Source: Lishizhenia sp. (GTDB taxonomy: Bacteria > Bacteroidota > Bacteroidia > Flavobacteriales_D > Crocinitomicaceae). From it: a stretch of 47,447 bases of DNA. Shown here in pieces: positions 23,500 to 31,346 of this stretch (position 1 is its first letter; each line of letters opens with the position of its first letter). The notes below the pieces were generated by a model. The model did not search any database. It was not told the origin of the DNA and saw only the letters and a list, made by a program, of their open reading frames with translations. The DNA lies in contig SKHH01000038.1 in assembly GCA_007117055.1 (NCBI GenBank), positions 1 through 47,447 of the forward strand, given 5' to 3'. The translations under genes were made by a program, and so were the position numbers.

Positions 23500-24558
23500 T
23501 TAAGTCGGCCCACAACTTTCAGAATATGCTCCATTTGGTAAAGTCCAATTATTCAAAATAATAGGCTCATCAAAGGTTTCTGAGTTTGCTAACTGTACGA
23601 GTTTTGGATTTTGTTTAGTTGCTTCATACACCTGTCCTTTTGCATACAAGTCATGCAATGAATCCTTTCGTTTCATGGTTACACGTTTGCCGTGAAACTC
23701 TGAAAACTTATCTTCTAATTCAGCTAATTTAGCACCTTGTAAGGGAGAGATAAATCGAGCAGTTTCAAATTGGTCAGCATTACCAAAAATGCAAAATAAA
23801 CATGAACAACGCCCAAATCCTAAACGATATGCAGGGTGAGGGTTAACTTTGTATTCAGCCATAATCGCCCATACACGACCTTCTTTCCAATCACGAATAG
23901 GTCGCCAATGGTCAACGATGCGCACTACACGTTTTCCATTTCTATTATCTGAACGGTCAGGTTCAAACATTTCATATCTGGCACGATTAGCAGACTCTTC
24001 TCCTCTTTCTCCTGTAATAACAAGTGTTTTGGTATTTTGAAAACGCTCCTGATTGATAATAGCAGCAGTTGCTACATCAATTTTAAGATAAGCTGAACAC
24101 CAGCGAGTTGAAAGGTCGGCTCCAATTTGTGGGAATTTCATTCTTGTGGCTTCCTTTCCACGAGTTCCACCAGCAGAATGCAAATAAACATCCCCATCAT
24201 CGTTAGGTACTTCAAACCAAGTTCTTGACTTCTTTTGGTTATTGCGGGTCATTTCACGCTCAAACCCACCTTCAAGCCAAGAAAAATAAATTGGAACGTT
24301 AAAAGCCTCAGCATATTTTTGACAATAATCACGAGTTATCGCCCAGTCAAATAAACGTTCACCTTCACGTCCATCAATGTCGTGATGCCACAATTCAATC
24401 TTTGATTGGTCAACCCCTAATTGCAAAAGATTAAGGTGACAAGCAACAGAATCTTTGCCTCCAGAAAACATAACCAAAATATGGTCGTATTCATTCAGTT
24501 CTTTGACTGTTAAGTTTCTAGCTTTAGGGATAGTATGTACAATCGAATTGCTTGTCAT
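23500..24558 (-). CDS. PAPS reductase-like (ATP pyrophosphatase fold) protein
   Basis: 352 residues. An N-type ATP pyrophosphatase PP-loop SGGKDS at 32-37, WCSAYLKI at 153-160 (catalytic-type cysteine), GERGEESANRARY at 183-195, HPAYRLGFGRCSCLFC at 241-256 with a paired-cysteine motif typical of the DndC/PAPS-reductase side of the family. Members activate sulfate or a nucleobase/nucleotide with ATP; phage homologues are often linked to DNA or RNA sulfur modification, but the substrate here is unknown. P element 24564-24597. No Dnd or DpdA-type partner is nearby. Confidence 0.88.
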   Translation of the reverse strand: MTSNSIVHTIPKARNLTVKELNEYDHILVMFSGGKDSVACHLNLLQLGVDQSKIELWHHDIDGREGERLFDWAITRDYCQKYAEAFNVPIYFSWLEGGFEREMTRNNQKKSRTWFEVPNDDGDVYLHSAGGTRGKEATRMKFPQIGADLSTRWCSAYLKIDVATAAIINQERFQNTKTLVITGERGEESANRARYEMFEPDRSDNRNGKRVVRIVDHWRPIRDWKEGRVWAIMAEYKVNPHPAYRLGFGRCSCLFCIFGNADQFETARFISPLQGAKLAELEDKFSEFHGKRVTMKRKDSLHDLYAKGQVYEATKQNPKLVQLANSETFDEPIILNNWTLPNGAYSESCGPT

Positions 24559-24593
24559 ACTTACAATGAGTTCTAAAAGAGAGTCTGGTGGAT

Positions 24594-24797
24594 TTAAGAA
24601 AGATTTCCTGCCAACTGATAAAACACATTGACAATGGTTCTATGTTCTGGCTCTAAATTAAACACGCGACCTGTAAGTTCTTCAAACTCACCATCATCAT
24701 GTACATCGGAATCGTGAACAGATACTTTCGTTCCTTTGTTTTTCACGACAAACTTACGCCCTGTATCTTCGTCAATATGTTGAATAACTAATCTCAT
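24594..24797 (-). CDS. Hypothetical acidic protein, 67 aa
   Basis: Not recognised. Start at ATG 24797 (MRLVIQHIDEDTGRKFVVKN), one base after the upstream stop; an earlier in-frame ATG would overlap that gene by 50 bases. Second gene of a two-gene unit. Confidence 0.7.
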   Translation of the reverse strand: MRLVIQHIDEDTGRKFVVKNKGTKVSVHDSDVHDDGEFEELTGRVFNLEPEHRTIVNVFYQLAGNLS

Positions 24798-24798
24798 T

Positions 24799-25245
24799 TT
24801 ACTTAATTTTTGAGAATTGGTGAATAAGCTCGTTCTTTTGATGTACAAGTGTTTTTTCTATCAACTTATATCTTACATTTTTTCTTAAATAAAAGAAACG
24901 AGTTAATTCCGAATATTCACATTTTTTTTCGTGATAGTTTGAAAACTCAGTTGTGTCTGTTACTTGAATTACAACTTGACCTTCTTCTATGCTTACAATA
25001 AACCTTGGATTTATTTCTTCTGGTTCACCAAAAAATGGAGTAATATGAACGAATTTTTGACCATATTTCTCAATTTCCTTGATTTTTTGGGCATAAATAT
25101 TGTTTACTGAACCACCCAATCCACCACCGTAAGAAATTTTGATTTTAGTGGCAGGAAAAGAATATACTGATAGGTTTTTTGAAGGAATAAAAGGTAGACC
25201 TATTTCAATTGCTCTTTCTGGTTCCGTGTACTTTATTTGTGACAT
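24799..25245 (-). CDS. Hypothetical protein, 148 aa
   Basis: Not recognised. Contains KISYGGGLGGSVNNIYAQKI (32-51). P element 25264-25297. Confidence 0.75.
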   Translation of the reverse strand: MSQIKYTEPERAIEIGLPFIPSKNLSVYSFPATKIKISYGGGLGGSVNNIYAQKIKEIEKYGQKFVHITPFFGEPEEINPRFIVSIEEGQVVIQVTDTTEFSNYHEKKCEYSELTRFFYLRKNVRYKLIEKTLVHQKNELIHQFSKIK

Positions 25246-25295
25246 AATCTTGTTGTTGTGTGAAAAATGAGTTCCAAGGGAGAGTTTGGTGGTTT

Positions 25296-25940
25296 TTATA
25301 TGCCTAAAATTTCTAAAACCTTTATTTCTTCATCCTTTGAAGGTGGTCGAAATCCAGATAGGTGCATAGTTAAATGGCATTCAGTGTCATCATCGAAATC
25401 ATCGCTAATCACATTCGCATCTAAATCGTATGCACGAAAAAAATGTTGTTTCTTTGTTTCGCAATAATCTTGAATTACTACCGCAGGGTTTTTCGACAAA
25501 TCGTGGTAAATACAATACTTATCAAATGTATCTTGAACAATTTTAGTCGTCTTTTTAACAAGTTCAGCGGTAAATTCTTTGTAATCAACTTCACAAACAA
25601 TGTGACAAGTAGACTGCAATAATCCATAAGTTGACACAACTTTTACGCCAATTTCTTGCAATTGGTCTGATGGATGTTTTGTCTGAGAAATAGCGTCTGG
25701 ACGAATGTTGTCCATCAATAAATCAAGACACAACTGAACAGAACCCTCTGTGGGAGTATATTTCAATTTTGTTGCATTGATAGGAACTTTTGACCCATTG
25801 GTGAACATTGGTGGAATGGGTGTATCTACACCACGATTCATCATTTCTCGCAACACCACATCGCAACAAGAGTTTGGGAAATCAATGTCAATACGAAATG
25901 AAATTGTAGATACTGATGCAGTATGTTTATTGTTCTTCAT
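25296..25940 (-). CDS. Hypothetical protein, 214 aa
   Basis: Not recognised. Start at ATG 25940 (MKNNKHTASVSTISFRIDID) after the P element at 25946. Two short repeats of an RxDIDFPNSC / CEVDYKEF type suggest a duplicated alpha/beta unit. Stop in the P element at 25264. Confidence 0.75.
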   Translation of the reverse strand: MKNNKHTASVSTISFRIDIDFPNSCCDVVLREMMNRGVDTPIPPMFTNGSKVPINATKLKYTPTEGSVQLCLDLLMDNIRPDAISQTKHPSDQLQEIGVKVVSTYGLLQSTCHIVCEVDYKEFTAELVKKTTKIVQDTFDKYCIYHDLSKNPAVVIQDYCETKKQHFFRAYDLDANVISDDFDDDTECHLTMHLSGFRPPSKDEEIKVLEILGI

Positions 25941-25983
25941 ATTTTCAATGAGTTCAAAGGGAGAGTTTGGTGGTTTTTGCTCA

Positions 25984-26196
25984 TTATTTTTTTGAAGCCA
26001 AACGAACGTGTGCTTTTGGAATCCAGAACGTTCCATAATTATCACCATTTACCAGATAGCTGTAATGTGTTTTATCTACGCAAGAACCAGTGTAAACGGT
26101 ATTCCATTCATCCTCTGTAAACTCTATAGTAGGACGTATGCAGAATCCACCTTCTACTTTATACGGCTTCGTAAAATCTTGTATTTGCATATACAC
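25984..26196 (-). CDS. Hypothetical protein, 70 aa
   Basis: Not recognised. Beta-rich, aromatic (EDEWNTVYTGSC, NYGTFWIPKAHVRL). No P element before it; 37 bases after the upstream stop. Confidence 0.7.
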   Translation of the reverse strand: MYMQIQDFTKPYKVEGGFCIRPTIEFTEDEWNTVYTGSCVDKTHYSYLVNGDNYGTFWIPKAHVRLASKK

Positions 26197-26233
26197 TTAT
26201 ACGAAATGATAGAGATTTAGTTTCACTAGTTCC

Positions 26234-26482
26234 TTATGAATCAGCAAACTCATAAAGTTCTGAGTTTTTAAATGAACCCATGAATACATTGAAGTTTTCA
26301 AAATCTTTTTCAGTAGCCAAACGGTGGTTTTTCGGCAAATTTACCGACCCAGAAGTATTGGAGAAAGTTGACCCCTTCAGAATGCTTGCATGAAGTATGC
26401 TAAGAGAGTTTGGAGTTTCGGGTTGAATGTATCCCAATGTATTCTCATTGGCAACTACTAATTTTATTCTTTGCTGTTCCAT
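26234..26482 (-). CDS. Hypothetical protein, 82 aa
   Basis: Not recognised. Start at ATG 26482 (MEQQRIKLVVANENTLGYIQ) after the P element at 26487. Followed 37 bases later by the 25984-26196 gene. Confidence 0.75.
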   Translation of the reverse strand: MEQQRIKLVVANENTLGYIQPETPNSLSILHASILKGSTFSNTSGSVNLPKNHRLATEKDFENFNVFMGSFKNSELYEFADS

Positions 26483-26587
26483 GTCTTCAATGAGTTTCAA
26501 GAAGAGGTTTGGTGGATTTAAAAAAGAAAGAAATAAAGTAAATCTTTGCCCTATTCACAGTGCATTTTCGCTATTTACCCTTTTCTT

Positions 26588-26986
26588 TTAAACGTTACAC
26601 AAGCCTCGAATGTTCATCATGAGCAAATTTACATTTTGCATTTGCTCATTTGTCATGTAGTTATTCGGGCCTCCACTATAATCTTTCATGTGAGAAATTG
26701 TACGATATAAAAAGTTGAGTTTTCTCTCAGAGAAACATGAATCATTTATTGTAATGTAAAGCCCAATTCCATTTTCAAACATACCCATCAAGTGAGCATC
26801 TCCAGAAACTGCAATTCCTCCAGGATTGAAACTTACTTTACATTCTGTAAATGGAAGTTCTTTTTTGAGAGCGCGTAAAAACGCCATAGAAATTTGTTGG
26901 AATTTTTGCTGAAGTTCATGATTATAGCCTAGCTCCTTGCCATTGGCATTCATGAAATTGTATAATTGTGCTAATTTCTTTTCCAT
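26588..26986 (-). CDS. Hypothetical protein, 132 aa
   Basis: Not recognised. Includes CKVSFNPGGIAVSGDAHLMG and a methionine-rich end (MQNVNLLMMNIRGLC). P element 26990-27026. Confidence 0.75.
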   Translation of the reverse strand: MEKKLAQLYNFMNANGKELGYNHELQQKFQQISMAFLRALKKELPFTECKVSFNPGGIAVSGDAHLMGMFENGIGLYITINDSCFSERKLNFLYRTISHMKDYSGGPNNYMTNEQMQNVNLLMMNIRGLCNV

Positions 26987-27022
26987 GTCTATAATGAGTA
27001 AATGAATTATGTTCAGTGGGTT

Positions 27023-27148
27023 TTAGTGGAGATTATTTCTCAAATCTTTTAGTCGCTTCCATAATGCAGCTCTTTGAGCTGATTTATTAGGACTTTTAAG
27101 TACTGAAGAAATTACTCTGTCTATTTTTTCTTTCCTTTTCTGCTCCAT
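27023..27148 (-). CDS. Small basic protein, 41 aa
   Basis: MEQKRKEKIDRVISSVLKSP to KDLRNNLH; very basic and helical. It fills the interval between P elements 27153 and 26990. The first 14 codons and the promoter are duplicated at 28952-29044. Function unknown. Confidence 0.65.
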   Translation of the reverse strand: MEQKRKEKIDRVISSVLKSPNKSAQRAALWKRLKDLRNNLH

Positions 27149-27188
27149 ATCTTCAATGAGTTTCAAAGAGAGGTTTACTGGGTTTTAA

Positions 27189-27340
27189 GATAAAAAAATC
27201 ACACTTCCTTGTTTTCGTCTCTTAAATAATTTCCTCCTACACAGTAGGGGGTGTGGGGTTATACAAAGACAGTGCTACACACGTGCCTTTAACAGCCGCC
27301 AAAAGCAACTCCGCTGTGATACGCTGTGTTTGGCTTGGTA
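27189..27340 (-). repeat. attC-like spacer
   Basis: Noncoding, with GC-rich hairpins (CCTAC-ACA-GTAGG; GCCGCCAAAAGC region) and ends GGGGCATAATAC against GTATAACCCC. A T-run terminator and variant P element follow at 27153-27190. Confidence 0.45.
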
Positions 27341-27544
27341 TTATGCCCCATAATCGGAAAGCGTAGTATCATAGTCATTCATACACGCATAAAGTAATTC
27401 AAACTCCTCAGGGTCTTCATCAGTTTTACCTGTTTCAAGGTACTCAATAGCAACATTGTGTTCAAGTGTGCTTTGTCCTCTTGCTTCAAAATGTCCTCTC
27501 TCAACTTTCAAAGCATCAATTAATTTTTGTTTTCTTTCATCCAT
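27341..27544 (-). CDS. Cassette ORF, hypothetical protein, 67 aa
   Basis: Not recognised. Acidic, helical (MDERKQKLIDALKVERGHFE). The C-terminal DYGA and stop are encoded by the spacer edge GGGGCATAATAC. Confidence 0.7.
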   Translation of the reverse strand: MDERKQKLIDALKVERGHFEARGQSTLEHNVAIEYLETGKTDEDPEEFELLYACMNDYDTTLSDYGA

Positions 27545-27701
27545 TTTTTTAAAAACTACGGTGCATATAACGTTATAAAATCAATCGGTGTTGCAGTGTC
27601 TTTTTTGCCGCTTCAGCTGTCTAAGTTAGTTTGTATCTATTGGGAAATTGTTTGCCGCTCATTCCCCGCAAGCTTTTATAATCGGTATGTTGTGGTGAAT
27701 A
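27545..27701 (-). repeat. attC-like spacer
   Basis: Noncoding; starts GCATATAACGTTATAAAATC next to the following ORF and has a complementary TTTTATAATCGG stretch near 27675. Edges AAC/GTT as in other spacers. Confidence 0.4.
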
Positions 27702-27908
27702 CTAATCCCACGCATCAACAATTATACAAGTCCTTTCAGGTAGTTCGTTAAGTACAGTTTGTAGTCGCTCTCTTTGTTCATCTTCATCAAGCGCATTCCA
27801 CTCTTCCATTGTTTCACATTCAAGTTCTTCAAGCGTGATATTTTCATTCCCACTTGTTACATTTACATCCCATCTAACATTAATGGTTTCTTTTGTATTT
27901 TTTTCCAT
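27702..27908 (-). CDS. Cassette ORF, hypothetical acidic protein, 68 aa
   Basis: Not recognised. Acidic: TLEELECETMEEWNALDEDE. Lies between attC-like spacers; no P element. Confidence 0.7.
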   Translation of the reverse strand: MEKNTKETINVRWDVNVTSGNENITLEELECETMEEWNALDEDEQRERLQTVLNELPERTCIIVDAWD

Positions 27909-27976
27909 TTTTATTTGGATTTTTGAGAAGTACTACACCTAACAAGGTGTTGCCAATTTACGCCACAGCAATCAAT

Positions 27977-28216
27977 TTACTTAGTCCAATTAATATCGCT
28001 TTTAATCATCCTAAGTACAGCAGGAAAAAGGTGTTGTAGGTCATTGCTACTCATACCGTTCTTTTCTGCTACCGTAGCCATTGCGTGTGCAAGTGCTGCT
28101 TCATCTTTCTCATTTTCTTGGAATAGCCAGTTTTTAACCATCCAGTGTGTAGGATATACTTTTTGTACACCTTTTTCGTATTCAAATCTTAATACATTTT
28201 CCATAATCGTTGACAT
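27977..28216 (-). CDS. Cassette ORF, hypothetical protein, 79 aa
   Basis: Not recognised. Helical; PTHWMVKNWLFQENEKDEAA. The start may instead be the fifth codon (MENVLRFEYEK). The 68-base spacer before the next ORF contains ACACCT-TGTT-AGGTGT. Confidence 0.7.
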   Translation of the reverse strand: MSTIMENVLRFEYEKGVQKVYPTHWMVKNWLFQENEKDEAALAHAMATVAEKNGMSSNDLQHLFPAVLRMIKSDINWTK

Positions 28217-28348
28217 TTAAAGATACCTAACATTGTATATAACAAAATGGGGTATCGTTCCAAATTGCCACATTAGTAATTTTAATTTAGCTGATTATAG
28301 CTCGATGGGTCAGCATCATTTATTCTCACCTTACCATGTGCTTTACCG

Positions 28349-28456
28349 CTATAAAAAAAGTGGTGGCTGGTGTTCTTCTTTAACGAAACTTACCTTTCCA
28401 ACTTCAAAGAGTTTATAGGCTTTCAGTGAGTTTCTAACCACCAACCTTTCCACCAC
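28349..28456 (-). pseudogene. ORF remnant without ATG
   Basis: The P element at 28479 reads directly into an open frame (IKDIEQHKLVVERLVVRNSL to QPPLFL) that lacks an ATG; the first alternative start is GTG at 28456 (35 codons). Either a gene truncated at its 5' end by cassette insertion or one using a non-ATG start. Confidence 0.4.
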
Positions 28457-28608
28457 TAATTTATGTTGTTCAATGTCTTTAATGAGTATCAGTAATAGGT
28501 TTGATGGGTTTTAAGATAAAAAAAATCAAACTTCCTTTGTTTTGTAAAGTGTTTAATTTTAAAGTTTGTGGTCAGGCGTACAACACACACACCACCATCC
28601 GTTGTGTG

Positions 28609-28776
28609 TCACTTATCTTTAATCGTACATTTAATTTGTCCGTTTTCTTCTCGAATATTTATATTACTTATGTGTATATTATTTTTCAAAATACCTTTGT
28701 TTTGTAAATGACAAATTAAAATGTGAGTTATTTCACTTTGAGTTAACTCTATTGTTTGTTCAGTTGTTATTTCCAT
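28609..28776 (-). CDS. Cassette ORF, small hypothetical protein, 55 aa
   Basis: MEITTEQTIELTQSEITHIL to GQIKCTIKDK. Bounded by the spacer edge ACACACAACGG at its stop and GGCACGTTGTTTAC before its start. Not recognised. Confidence 0.6.
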   Translation of the reverse strand: MEITTEQTIELTQSEITHILICHLQNKGILKNNIHISNINIREENGQIKCTIKDK

Positions 28777-28789
28777 TTTATTAAGATTT

Positions 28790-28935
28790 TTGTAAACAAC
28801 GTGCCATAAAAGTAGTGGGGCTGTAAACGACTTTAACGTTTGGTTCTGGTCTTATTGATATTGCCTGAATGCATCAGTTTGATTTTCACTAAAATGCCCC
28901 ACTACTCATATGCTTTGTTTTTGGATATAATAAAT
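28790..28935 (-). repeat. attC-like spacer with 11-bp perfect arms
   Basis: AGTAGTGGGGC (28811-28821) and GCCCCACTACT (28896-28906) are perfect arms, extended outward by GGCACGTTG and CATATGC edges: the clearest attC-like layout in the left half of the array. Confidence 0.6.
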
Positions 28936-28951
28936 TACAGAAGTATTAAAG

Positions 28952-29005
28952 TTAGTGTTTCACAGAAATTACTCTGTCTATTTTTTCTTTCCTTTTCTGC
29001 TCCAT
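28952..29005 (-). pseudogene. Truncated duplicate of the 41-aa gene
   Basis: MEQKRKEKIDRVIS is identical to the start of the 27023-27148 product and then diverges to VKH and a stop. About 55 bases of upstream sequence including the P element are also duplicated. Confidence 0.7.
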
Positions 29006-29039
29006 GTCTTCAATGAGTTTCAGCAATAGGTTTGATGGG

Positions 29040-29164
29040 TTTAAAGATAAAAAAAAATTCACACATCTATGAAAATGTATGACTTTTGTTCGCAAATACT
29101 GTATAAACCCATATTGTGTCTATTGACTTTACTGGTATTACAGACATATAATAGTTATGTGCCA
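29040..29164 (-). repeat. attC-like spacer, related to 11014-11101
   Basis: Shares an intermittent match of about 75% with the spacer at 11 kb (AATGTATGA, GTCTATTGA, TACAGA, ACATA). Begins at the stop of the next ORF with GGCACATAAC. A T run and variant P element follow. Confidence 0.5.
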
Positions 29165-29371
29165 TTATGTCTTAATGGCATCACCATTCATTTTTACAAA
29201 ATCAAGTTGTAATCCATCTCTGAACCTAATTAAGTAACCTGCTCGCCAATCAAGACCTCTACTTTCAATTTGGCTATCAATGTATTCTTCAATTTCTTTC
29301 TTTGTTGCAAATTGTCTAAATACTTTACCTTCTTTAGTTATTGCTTTATGTCTATAAATTCGTTTCATCAT
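29165..29371 (-). CDS. Cassette ORF, hypothetical protein, 68 aa
   Basis: Not recognised. The frame is open to 29416, but those 15 codons fall in the palindrome of the neighbouring spacer, so ATG 29371 (MMKRIYRHKAITKEGKVFRQ) is preferred. Basic, with a helix TKKEIEEYIDSQIESRG. Confidence 0.65.
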   Translation of the reverse strand: MMKRIYRHKAITKEGKVFRQFATKKEIEEYIDSQIESRGLDWRAGYLIRFRDGLQLDFVKMNGDAIKT

Positions 29372-29384
29372 TCTAAAATTAACG

Positions 29385-29480
29385 GCACATAACAAGGTAT
29401 ATATGTTATACGCCAATGAAGTGTTGTACTTAATTTCAAAGTTTACGGTTAGGCGTACAACACATATACCCGACCGTTAG
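29385..29480 (-). repeat. attC-like spacer with 19-bp arms
   Basis: Plus strand GGTATATATGTTATACGCC (29396-29414) and GGCGTACAACACATATACC (29452-29470) are complementary at 17 of 19 positions, with outer edges CATAAC and CGTTAG. This is the best attC match in the window. Confidence 0.65.
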
Positions 29481-29644
29481 CTGTAATTATAAAACCTACT
29501 TTCAAGCAATCTTTCCCATTCAGGTTTAGCCATTTCAGTTTCATATATTTCTTTCAGCATTTCATTTGTTATTTTCAAAGTAGGTTCTTTAAGTCTATAA
29601 TGAACCCGAATTTTTTCTCGTTGCGAATAACCAAGTTTTTTCAT
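29477..29644 (-). CDS. Cassette ORF, hypothetical protein, 55 aa
   Basis: Not recognised. Frame open to 29722, but codons 8-22 of that version lie in a palindromic arm, so ATG 29644 (MKKLGYSQREKIRVHYRLKE) is preferred; the longer start cannot be excluded. Confidence 0.55.
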   Translation of the reverse strand: MKKLGYSQREKIRVHYRLKEPTLKITNEMLKEIYETEMAKPEWERLLESRFYNYS

Positions 29645-29656
29645 AAACCAATAACT

Positions 29657-29785
29657 ACAGTTAACAACAGGTATGGTTAATGCCTGTTCTGTGCTATTTT
29701 CTAAGTTTTGTTTTTTTTTCATCTGTATTTATATTTTGAAAGTTTTGTGATTCTAATCAGGCACTAACCATACCTGCGGAACGTT
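29657..29785 (-). repeat. attC-like spacer with 19-bp arms
   Basis: CAGGTATGGTTAATGCCTG (29668-29686) and CAGGCACTAACCATACCTG (29758-29776) match with one mismatch. Edges GTTAAC and ACGTTATGC. Confidence 0.6.
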
Positions 29786-30029
29786 ATGCTCCATTTACAT
29801 ACCTACATACAAATATCTTTAGTTTTCTTATTTCTAAATGAAACGTCCAGATACATTCTATTTCTCTCCAGCTCCAATATTGCTTTTTCTTTCTCCAATT
29901 ATCGAAAACTAAACCAGTATATCCATCATACTCTTTTTGCCAATAAATTTTACCAGAAAAACGGAGCATAACAATGTGTAAAATCCATTGCTTATACTCC
30001 TTATATTGTTTTGTCGTAATTCGTATCAT
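29784..30029 (-). CDS. Cassette ORF, hypothetical basic protein, 81 aa
   Basis: Not recognised. Tryptophan-rich and basic (WRKKKQYWSWREIECIW). C-terminal NGA and stop come from the spacer edge. Confidence 0.65.
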   Translation of the reverse strand: MIRITTKQYKEYKQWILHIVMLRFSGKIYWQKEYDGYTGLVFDNWRKKKQYWSWREIECIWTFHLEIRKLKIFVCRYVNGA

Positions 30030-30087
30030 AGTGCTTTTAATTTAATTAGTGGTTAATTGATAAACGCAACGTATCTTACACTCATCG

Positions 30088-30297
30088 TTATGCACCATTA
30101 GACCTCATCTCTTCAGCATACTTTATCAACTCTTTGCCAATAATTTCAGCTTCTTCACAACTCATATAAAGCATAAAGCTTTTTTTGTTGTCTTCTTCTA
30201 TGCTGTGCATTACCAACCCTGTTTTTTCAGGATTTGGTTCGATTATTACAGACTGCTCTGCATCTGCTGTAAATATCTTAATTTGTTTCCAGCTCAT
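30088..30297 (-). CDS. Cassette ORF, hypothetical protein, 69 aa
   Basis: Not recognised. Open to 30330, but GCACCGTTAATTT at the extension matches the spacer edge of other cassettes, so ATG 30297 (MSWKQIKIFTADAEQ) is preferred. Ends in SNGA from the spacer edge. Beta strands then a helix SCEEAEIIGKELIKYAEE. Confidence 0.65.
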   Translation of the reverse strand: MSWKQIKIFTADAEQSVIIEPNPEKTGLVMHSIEEDNKKSFMLYMSCEEAEIIGKELIKYAEEMRSNGA

Positions 30298-30330
30298 TTT
30301 TTTTAGTTTTAAATTAACGGTGCTTTTCAT

Positions 30331-30419
30331 TCTATCCCGCCATTATCCCGCCATTTTGGAGAGTTAGCAAGTTTGTGGTAGGCGCACTAACTATATACCT
30401 ACCGCTAGGTACAATAAAA
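30331..30419 (-). repeat. attC-like spacer with a tandem 11-mer
   Basis: Contains ATCCCGCCATT twice in tandem (about 30334-30355) and a GTTAG...CTAAC pair; ends CCGCTAGGTAC at the stop of the next ORF. Confidence 0.4.
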
Positions 30420-30611
30420 CTATTTCAATCGCTTAATCACCTTATTGGTCATTTCACCAAATTGTTTACTTTCTTTTTCTGCTTTTTCTCTCATTTCAGC
30501 TTGCACATCTTTTGGAAGTCTATCACCAAAATGTCCAAGAAGTTCGTAAATTAAAGTACTTCTATTTCTACTCACTTCTGCATCAATCAATGCTTTAATT
30601 TCTTGAATCAT
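30420..30611 (-). CDS. Hypothetical helical protein, 63 aa
   Basis: Not recognised. Helical with ALIDAEVSRNRSTLIYELLG and a basic C-terminus. P element 30676-30709 with a 64-base leader. Probably the promoter-proximal ORF of the cassette array. Confidence 0.7.
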   Translation of the reverse strand: MIQEIKALIDAEVSRNRSTLIYELLGHFGDRLPKDVQAEMREKAEKESKQFGEMTNKVIKRLK

Positions 30612-30706
30612 AACTTTATTCTTTGATTTGTACTACTTGTTTCTGTGGTGTCTAATCCAGTACAAGCCATATTTCCAATGAGTTTCAGGGAGAGGTTTGG
30701 TGGGTT

Positions 30707-31297
30707 TTAAACTAACCTTTTTTGCAAGTGTTCAATCGCTTTCTTAATATATTCCTGCTCCAAATCATGCAATGCAATGGATATTCCACTTCCAAAATTA
30801 ACGGTAGCATTTTCTGCATTACAGAATTCATCGTTTAAATAAAAAGGGATTTGATATTGAATAGCTTCCGCTATATGTGGTGGCTCTATGGTTGAACTTC
30901 CATCCAATTGAGAAATCACCTTAGCAACTTCAATAGTCTTATCATTTTGCTCAATAGAAAATGTAAGCCTATTAGCTGCCGTCTGCAATAAAACATTACA
31001 AGCATCATTTTTAAATTGCTCAGGCTTTTTGTTTTTTCGAGCTGCTTCTACACGTTGGTGTATTTTTTCAATATCTTCATATCGTATGCCATCATTAAGT
31101 TGAGGCTTATCAATCTCAACCAACAAATCACCTTTGTGAGAAAATTTTACTTTTTGATAAAATTCTTTAATGACCTTGTAATCTTCAAATCCAGAAGTGT
31201 AATCTTTTTTGAATACAATTTGTAAAGAAAAATCTCCCAGCAAGGCAATTTCATATGCTCTAGCTAAATTCACAAAATGACCTACAATGTTTTTCAT
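30707..31297 (-). CDS. Hypothetical protein, 196 aa
   Basis: Not recognised. Start at ATG 31297 (MKNIVGHFVNLARAYEIALL) after the P element at 31316; 13-base leader TTGAAGGAAACAACAG-like shared with the next gene upstream. Helical. Confidence 0.75.
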   Translation of the reverse strand: MKNIVGHFVNLARAYEIALLGDFSLQIVFKKDYTSGFEDYKVIKEFYQKVKFSHKGDLLVEIDKPQLNDGIRYEDIEKIHQRVEAARKNKKPEQFKNDACNVLLQTAANRLTFSIEQNDKTIEVAKVISQLDGSSTIEPPHIAEAIQYQIPFYLNDEFCNAENATVNFGSGISIALHDLEQEYIKKAIEHLQKRLV

Positions 31298-31346
31298 GTT
31301 TTCTGTTGTTTCCTTCAATGAGTTATTAGGGAGAGTTTGGTGGATT

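Larger units (their letters stand above)
27189..30425 (-). mobile_element. Integron-like cassette array
   Basis: About nine short ORFs, all minus strand, separated by 60-180 base palindromic spacers whose edges carry AAC and GTT core-like motifs. Several ORFs end at a GGxGCATAACG-type edge (C-termini ...NGA, ...YGA) and begin just after GxACCGTTAATTT, so the coding parts are delimited by the spacers. P elements are absent except at 28479 and 29009. No integrase gene is in the window. This matches gene cassettes with attC sites as known from Bacteroidota chromosomes; the array's presence in a phage-like replicon is unusual. Confidence 0.6.

Noticed and set aside
27189..30425. Insertion sequence or transposon
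   Set aside because: No transposase and no terminal inverted repeats bounding the block; palindromes recur between ORFs.
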